From Acidimicrobiia bacterium (lineage in GTDB: Bacteria; Actinomycetota; Acidimicrobiia; Acidimicrobiales; Ilumatobacteraceae): a DNA stretch of 11,101 nt. The translations under genes and the position numbers were made by a program. Below the pieces are notes generated by a model. That model did no database searches. It had not been told where the DNA came from and saw nothing but the letters and a program-made list of their open reading frames with translations. This document shows, one piece after another, positions 6,931 to 11,101 of this stretch. The stretch's first letter is position 1. Every line of letters starts with the position of its first letter. The stretch spans positions 1 to 11,101 of the forward strand of contig RFOJ01000020.1 of NCBI GenBank assembly GCA_009926705.1, read 5' to 3'.

Positions 6931-8499
6931 GTGGCGCGCGTGCTCGTAACCGAAGAAATCGCCGAGCGAGGGCTCGATCGACTTCGTGCTGCCGGTCATG
7001 ACGTCGATGTGCGACTCGGTCTGAACGGCCCCGAGCTCATCGCGGCCCTGCGCGGTGCGCAGGCGCTGATTGTCCGCAGTGCGACCAACGTCGATGCTGC
7101 AGTGTTCGAGTCGGTGACCGACCTCGTGGTTGTCGGTCGCGCGGGAGTTGGCCTTGACAACGTTGACGTCGAAGCCGCAACGAAGGCAGGCGTCATGGTG
7201 GCGAATGCTCCCGAATCGAACATCGTGTCGGCCGCCGAACACACCATCGCCTTACTGCTGGCCATGGCGCGCAACGTGCCGCAAGCACATGCGGCGCTCG
7301 TCAACGGACGATGGGAGCGCAGCAAGTGGGAAGGCGTCGAGTTGGCGGGCAAGACGCTCGGCATCGTTGGTCTTGGCCGTATCGGCAAGCTGGTCGCGCA
7401 CCGCGCAATTGGTCTCGGCATGAAGATCGTCGCCTATGACCCGTACATCTCGGCTGAGCGCGGCCGCCAGTTAAACGTCGACATGTTGCCGCTTGACCAG
7501 TTGGTGGCAGCGAGCGATTTTCTCACGGTGCACTTGCCGAAGAACAAAGAGACGCGCGGCTTGATCAACCGCGACCTACTGCTCAAAGCCAGGCCGGAGC
7601 TGCGAGTCATCAACGTGGCGCGCGGCGGCATCGTCGTCGAGGCCGATCTCGCCGAGGCCCTGCGCGACGGCCTCATCGCTGGAGCTGCGCTCGACGTGTT
7701 CGAAACCGAACCAGTCACCGAGTCGCCGCTCTTCCAGTTGCCCAACGTCGTGGTCACGCCCCACCTCGGGGCCAGCACTCGCGAAGCGCAAGACAAGGCG
7801 GGCGAAGTGATCGCTGACATGGTGCAGCTCGCGCTCGCTGGCGACTTCGTGCCGTTCGCGGTGAACGTCAACGCTTCGGAAGCCAACGAGACGCTGAAGC
7901 CGTTCATTCCGCTTGCCGAGCGCCTGGGTGCGTTGTTCGCCGACGTGGTCGGTGCGAAGCCAAACGAACTTGAAGTCGAAGCAAGCGGTGAAATCGGCGC
8001 CTACGACACGCGGATCCTCACGCTCGCGGCACTGAAGGGTTTCCTCGGGCGCACTTCGGGCGAACCCGTCACCTACGTCAACGCACCGACGCTCGCCGAA
8101 ACTCGCGGCATCACTGTGCGGGAGAAGCGCAACGACGAGGTCGAGCATCAGGACTACGTCAATCTCGTCACGCTGCGATCGGGAGCACACAACGTGTCGG
8201 GCACGCTCACCGGCCGCCGACGCGAGGCGCGAATCGTGTTGATTGACGACCACCTGAGTGACGTGCCGCCGGCCAAGTTCATGCTCATCGTGCGTAACGA
8301 CGACCGGCCAGGCGTCATCGGTCGGGTTGGCACGCTGCTCGGTGACTTCGGCATCAACATCGACAACATGGACGTCGGTAAGACCGTGAAGGCTGGTAGC
8401 GCGATGATGGTGATTGCGACGGCCACCCCGACACCGCCCGAAGTGGTGGAGCGCTTGCGGCAGATCGCCGGCATCAGCGAAGTCATCACCGTCGGCTGA
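6931..8499 (+). CDS. serA: D-3-phosphoglycerate dehydrogenase SerA (long form with ACT domain)
   Basis: SerA oxidises 3-phosphoglycerate to 3-phosphohydroxypyruvate with NAD+, the first step of serine synthesis. The 522 residues match the long actinobacterial form (about 525-530). The Rossmann motif GLGRIG is at 147-152, with the NAD-ribose aspartate at D170. Catalytic residues are R231 (NVARGG), E260 (ETEP) and H278 (VTPHLGAST). An intervening domain (about 318-440) follows, then a C-terminal ACT domain (about 449-522; RNDDRPGVIGRVGTLLGDFG), which in mycobacterial SerA mediates serine feedback inhibition. GTG 6931 gives the usual MARVLVTEEIAERGL start. The GGAGGG at 6925-6930 abuts this codon and fits better with GTG 6940, three codons on; leaderless translation from 6931 is another option. 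An in-frame GTG at 6889 would add 14 atypical residues and is not chosen. Confidence 0.97.
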   Translation: MARVLVTEEIAERGLDRLRAAGHDVDVRLGLNGPELIAALRGAQALIVRSATNVDAAVFESVTDLVVVGRAGVGLDNVDVEAATKAGVMVANAPESNIVSAAEHTIALLLAMARNVPQAHAALVNGRWERSKWEGVELAGKTLGIVGLGRIGKLVAHRAIGLGMKIVAYDPYISAERGRQLNVDMLPLDQLVAASDFLTVHLPKNKETRGLINRDLLLKARPELRVINVARGGIVVEADLAEALRDGLIAGAALDVFETEPVTESPLFQLPNVVVTPHLGASTREAQDKAGEVIADMVQLALAGDFVPFAVNVNASEANETLKPFIPLAERLGALFADVVGAKPNELEVEASGEIGAYDTRILTLAALKGFLGRTSGEPVTYVNAPTLAETRGITVREKRNDEVEHQDYVNLVTLRSGAHNVSGTLTGRRREARIVLIDDHLSDVPPAKFMLIVRNDDRPGVIGRVGTLLGDFGINIDNMDVGKTVKAGSAMMVIATATPTPPEVVERLRQIAGISEVITVG

Positions 8500-8550
8500 C
8501 GATCTTCGGCCTCACGACCTCGGCTCAGCTTCCGACCTCGCGGGGCCGGT

Positions 8551-9366
8551 TCAGCGCGCGGCGTTCAGTTCGTCGCGCAACGACGTGGCCGCTGAGCGTG
8601 CGGCCGCGGCGAAATCGTCGCCATCTGACGCGTACAACACCGCCCGCGAACTGTTGACGATCAGCCCGGTTCCATCACTGGCGGCGCCGTTGCGCACCAC
8701 CGTGGCTGCGTCGCCACCCTGTGCACCGACGCCGGGCACGAGCAACGGCAAGTCGCCGACGAGCTCGCGCACTCGCCGTAACTCGTCAGGCTTCGTCGCA
8801 CCCACCACCAACCCGACTGCTGCTCGCTTCGACCATTCGGTGGCGGCCCGTCTGGCGACAGTTTCGTACAGCGCCTCACCGTTCGCATCGCGCACACTCT
8901 GCAGTTCGCCAGAGCCCGGGTTTGATGTGCGACAAAGCACGAAGACGCCTCGGTCACTGCGCGAGAAGAACGGCTCGAGCGAGTCGGTGCCGAGCCACGG
9001 GTTCACCGTGACTGCATCAGCCCCGTAACGATCGAACGCTTCGCGGGCGTACATTTCTGCGGTGTCACCGATGTCGCCGCGCTTGGCGTCGAGGATCAGC
9101 ATCACCCGCGGGAAGTCTCGGCGGATGCGATTGCAGATGTTCTCGAGTGCCTTCTCGGCGCCGTGTGCGGCGAAGTAGGCGATCTGCGGTTTGAACGCAC
9201 ACACCAAGTCGCCCGTCGAGTCGATGATCATGTCGCAGAAGAACTCGATGGCTCTTGACTCCTGGCCCACGTAGTCGGGAAACCGCGACGGGTCGGGGTC
9301 TAGACCGACGCACAGTAGCGAATCCGACGCTGCCCACGCAGCGGCGAGACGATTGCGAAACGTCAC
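8551..9366 (-). CDS. pyrF: Orotidine 5'-phosphate decarboxylase PyrF
   Basis: PyrF converts OMP to UMP, the last step of de novo pyrimidine synthesis, without a cofactor. At 271 residues it is the longer bacterial type. The catalytic signature DAKRGDIGDTAEMY is at 93-106, with the Lys-Asp pair K95/D98 preceded by D93. CVGLDPDP (19-26), FKPQ (58-61), VTVNPWLGTDS (119-129) and the late phosphate-binding segment PGVGAQGGD (211-219) all match the family. GTG 9366 lies 3 bp after the ferredoxin stop, so the two genes form an operon and translation is probably coupled, since no strong Shine-Dalgarno is seen. The gene is convergent with serA. The 51 bp between them (8500-8550) contain a direct repeat, CGACCTCG, but no clear terminator hairpin. 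Confidence 0.96.
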   Translation of the reverse strand: MTFRNRLAAAWAASDSLLCVGLDPDPSRFPDYVGQESRAIEFFCDMIIDSTGDLVCAFKPQIAYFAAHGAEKALENICNRIRRDFPRVMLILDAKRGDIGDTAEMYAREAFDRYGADAVTVNPWLGTDSLEPFFSRSDRGVFVLCRTSNPGSGELQSVRDANGEALYETVARRAATEWSKRAAVGLVVGATKPDELRRVRELVGDLPLLVPGVGAQGGDAATVVRNGAASDGTGLIVNSSRAVLYASDGDDFAAAARSAATSLRDELNAAR

Positions 9367-9369
9367 GCG

Positions 9370-9561
9370 TCAGTCTTCGAGCGTGATGGCGCCGGTGGGG
9401 CAGAGGTCGGCGGCTTCTTGCACCACGTCGTAGAGCTCGGCTGCCGGTTGTTCTTGCAGGATGTGCAAGTAACCGTCGTTGCGCACCACGAACACTTCAG
9501 GTGCAACCTGTGCGCACGCACCAGTCGAGGCACACAGGTCGAAATTGACTGTGACTTTCAC
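9370..9561 (-). CDS. Small [3Fe-4S]-type ferredoxin
   Basis: A soluble one-electron carrier of 63 residues. Only three cysteines are present: C10 and C16 in CASTGAC, and C54 in CPTGA. The central cysteine of a [4Fe-4S] CxxCxxC site is T13, and position 20 is Ala. This CX5C...CP pattern is that of actinobacterial [3Fe-4S] ferredoxins, which often serve cytochrome P450s. No P450 or reductase is in this window, so the partner is unknown. GTG 9561 is chosen because GGAGG lies 5 nt upstream and gives the usual MKVTVNFDLC start; an upstream in-frame ATG at 9603 would add 14 Ser-rich residues and lacks support. It is the first gene of an operon with pyrF, and its gene is divergent from the MMPL transporter gene (62-bp gap). 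Confidence 0.92.
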   Translation of the reverse strand: MKVTVNFDLCASTGACAQVAPEVFVVRNDGYLHILQEQPAAELYDVVQEAADLCPTGAITLED

Positions 9562-9578
9562 GACAACCTCCGCAGACG

Positions 9579-9584
9579 ACGATA
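9579..9584 (-). promoter_or_regulatory. Possible -10 element of the ferredoxin-pyrF operon
   Basis: On the minus strand TATCGT fits TANNNT. It lies about 17 nt before the ferredoxin GTG at 9561, with the GGAGG ribosome binding site between them. No good -35 is visible. It lies in the short gap shared with the divergent MMPL gene. Confidence 0.3.
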
Positions 9585-9623
9585 GTTGGGCAGCCGAACT
9601 CATCTAGCCTCTAGCGACCCCCT

Positions 9624-11101
9624 ATGTTGAAGCGTCTCGGAATTGTCGCTCATGCTCGTCGTCGTGTCGTCGTGGCGGCTTGGCTCGCCGCGATCATTGC
9701 CCTCGCCGTGGCGATGTCGACCGTCGGCAGCAAGTTCTCCACACAGTTCAACCTTCCCGACGTCGAGAGCGCCCAAGGCTTCGACCTGCTCGCCGAGCGC
9801 TTCGGCGGCGAAGAGAGCGGACGCAGCGGCACCCTCGTCGTGCAAGCCGAGCAGGGTTTCACGAATGCCCAGCGCGACGCACTGAACGTCTTCTTTGCGC
9901 AACTTGATGCTCGCGACGACATGCGCATCGTAAGCCCGTTCTCTCCCGAGGGAGCCCGTCAGGTTTCGCCGACTGGCACGATCGCGTTCGCCACCGTTAC
10001 GTTCCCCGCCGAGATCGACGCCGTCGAAGAGTTTGCGGCAATCTACGAGGAGATGAAGGCGATTGAGCCGGTCGTCGACGGAGTGCAGATTGAGTACGGC
10101 GGCGAGGTGTTCGCCGAATTCGAGGCACCGACCTCGGAAGTGCTCGGTCTCGCCTTCGCCATCGTGATTCTCATCTTCGCCTTTGGTTCGGTATTGGCAA
10201 TGGGTCTGCCGATCGGCACCGCCTTCGGCGGCATCGGAGTGGGCGTCTTGGTGGTGACCCTTGCTTCGAACCTGTTCACCATCCCCGACGTCGCAACGAC
10301 GCTCGGTGTGATGATCGGCCTCGGCGTCGGCATCGACTACGCGCTCTTTATCGTCACGCGATACCGCGAGGCCAGACGTCGCGGCGAGTCGTGCGAAGCC
10401 GCCACTGCCGAGTCGATCGACACCGCCGGTCGCGCCGTGCTCTTCGCCGGCACCACCGTCGTGATCTCGCTGCTCGGCATGTTGATCATGAGCGTCTCGT
10501 TCATGAACGGTCTTGCGATCGGTGCTTCCATCACGGTGCTGTTCACGATGCTCGCTTCGGTGACGCTGCTGCCGGCACTCCTCGGGTTCGTCGGTGATCG
10601 GGTCGAGGTCACTCGCTGGCGCGGAATCGTCGCTGCCGGACTCGTCGCAGTTTCACTCGTTGGTTATGGCCTCAAGCAGTCGGCGCTCCTGGTCGCAGCG
10701 CCGCTTGCTGCGCTCGTGCTCATCGCGGGTTCGTTCGTACCTGCCTTGCGGCGTCCGCTGGCTGCGCGTCGCGTGAAGCCGATGAACGAGACGTCCGCTT
10801 ACCGCTGGAGCAGAGTTGTGCAGCGTCGCCCGTGGGTGTCGGTCATCGTCGGTACGGGAGCACTGCTTGCACTCGCGTTGCCGGTGCTCGACCTGCGGCT
10901 CGGTTTCGCCGACGAAGGCAACTATCCGGCAGACACCACCACGAAGCGCGCATACGACCTGCTCGCAGAGGGCTTCGGCCCTGGTTTCAATGGGCCGTTG
11001 ACGCTCGTCGCTGCGATCGACACGCCCGAGCAGCTCGCTGCTGCACAATCGGTGTCGCAGGCGCTCGCTTCGACGCCCGGCGTGGCCTTCGCATCGCCCG
11101 C
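9624..11101 (+). CDS. MMPL-family (RND superfamily) transporter, 3' end outside window
   Basis: The frame is open from ATG 9624 to the last base (492 complete codons), so the stop lies outside. Residues 1-35 hold a basic tail and helix 1. An outer domain follows (about 36-168), then a helix cluster with the MMPL core GIDYALFIVTRYRE (236-249). D238/Y239 correspond to the Asp-Tyr proton-relay pair known from MmpL3. A second half begins at RWSRVVQRRPWVSVIVG (394-410), and NYPADTTTKRAYDLLAEGFG (433-452) mirrors QGFDLLAERFG near the first helix, as expected from internal duplication. These proteins are proton-driven exporters, often of lipids; the substrate is unknown. An extra hydrophobic pair sits at about 334-373. 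No Shine-Dalgarno precedes the ATG. TAGCCT (9605-9610) is a possible -10 with a leader of a few bases. Confidence 0.94.
   Translation, partial: MLKRLGIVAHARRRVVVAAWLAAIIALAVAMSTVGSKFSTQFNLPDVESAQGFDLLAERFGGEESGRSGTLVVQAEQGFTNAQRDALNVFFAQLDARDDMRIVSPFSPEGARQVSPTGTIAFATVTFPAEIDAVEEFAAIYEEMKAIEPVVDGVQIEYGGEVFAEFEAPTSEVLGLAFAIVILIFAFGSVLAMGLPIGTAFGGIGVGVLVVTLASNLFTIPDVATTLGVMIGLGVGIDYALFIVTRYREARRRGESCEAATAESIDTAGRAVLFAGTTVVISLLGMLIMSVSFMNGLAIGASITVLFTMLASVTLLPALLGFVGDRVEVTRWRGIVAAGLVAVSLVGYGLKQSALLVAAPLAALVLIAGSFVPALRRPLAARRVKPMNETSAYRWSRVVQRRPWVSVIVGTGALLALALPVLDLRLGFADEGNYPADTTTKRAYDLLAEGFGPGFNGPLTLVAAIDTPEQLAAAQSVSQALASTPGVAFASP

Noticed and set aside
8500..8550. Possible terminator between serA and pyrF
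   Set aside because: Only a direct repeat (CGACCTCG at 8515-8522 and 8533-8540) and GC-rich bases; I could not build a convincing stem followed by a T run on either strand.
9562..9603. Longer ferredoxin start at ATG 9603
   Set aside because: The extra MSSAAQLSSSAEVV is atypical, and this stretch contains the GGAGG placed correctly for GTG 9561.

Overview
The window looks like a chromosomal piece of a GC-rich actinobacterium. Signs are frequent GTG starts, an actinobacterial-type SerA with a C-terminal ACT domain, a PASTA receptor-kinase relative, an MMPL exporter, a three-cysteine ferredoxin and starts without clear ribosome binding sites. From remembered protein style, not a search, Acidimicrobiia (Ilumatobacter-like) is my best guess. 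I see no insertion sequence, CRISPR array, tRNA, rRNA or integrase.

Left part (1-3000): a polytopic membrane protein on the minus strand runs off the left edge. It diverges from ligA (NAD-dependent DNA ligase), which appears to be transcribed from a leaderless promoter. ligA ends 1 bp from a convergent small membrane-anchored protein. The N-terminal helix of that protein and its extracytoplasmic domain lie in different reading frames.

Middle part (3054-6785): a protein with kinase fold, one transmembrane helix and four PASTA domains starts 53 bp from the previous gene, divergently. Its kinase domain lacks the ATP-binding lysine and the DFG aspartate, so it should be a pseudokinase receptor. 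Its stop overlaps by 4 bp the start of a DHA2-like MFS transporter, suggesting translational coupling. The transporter gene overlaps the end of a convergent SCP2-domain gene by 11 bp.

Right part (6786-11101): serA (serine biosynthesis) is convergent with pyrF (pyrimidine biosynthesis). pyrF sits 3 bp downstream of a [3Fe-4S]-type ferredoxin gene in a two-gene operon. Divergent from the ferredoxin, an MMPL-family transporter gene runs off the right edge and stays open to the last base.

Most of the window is housekeeping. The least ordinary part is the pseudokinase-PASTA / MFS pair with its divergent anchored neighbour, a possible envelope-sensing and export module. Functional links within it are inference from gene arrangement only.
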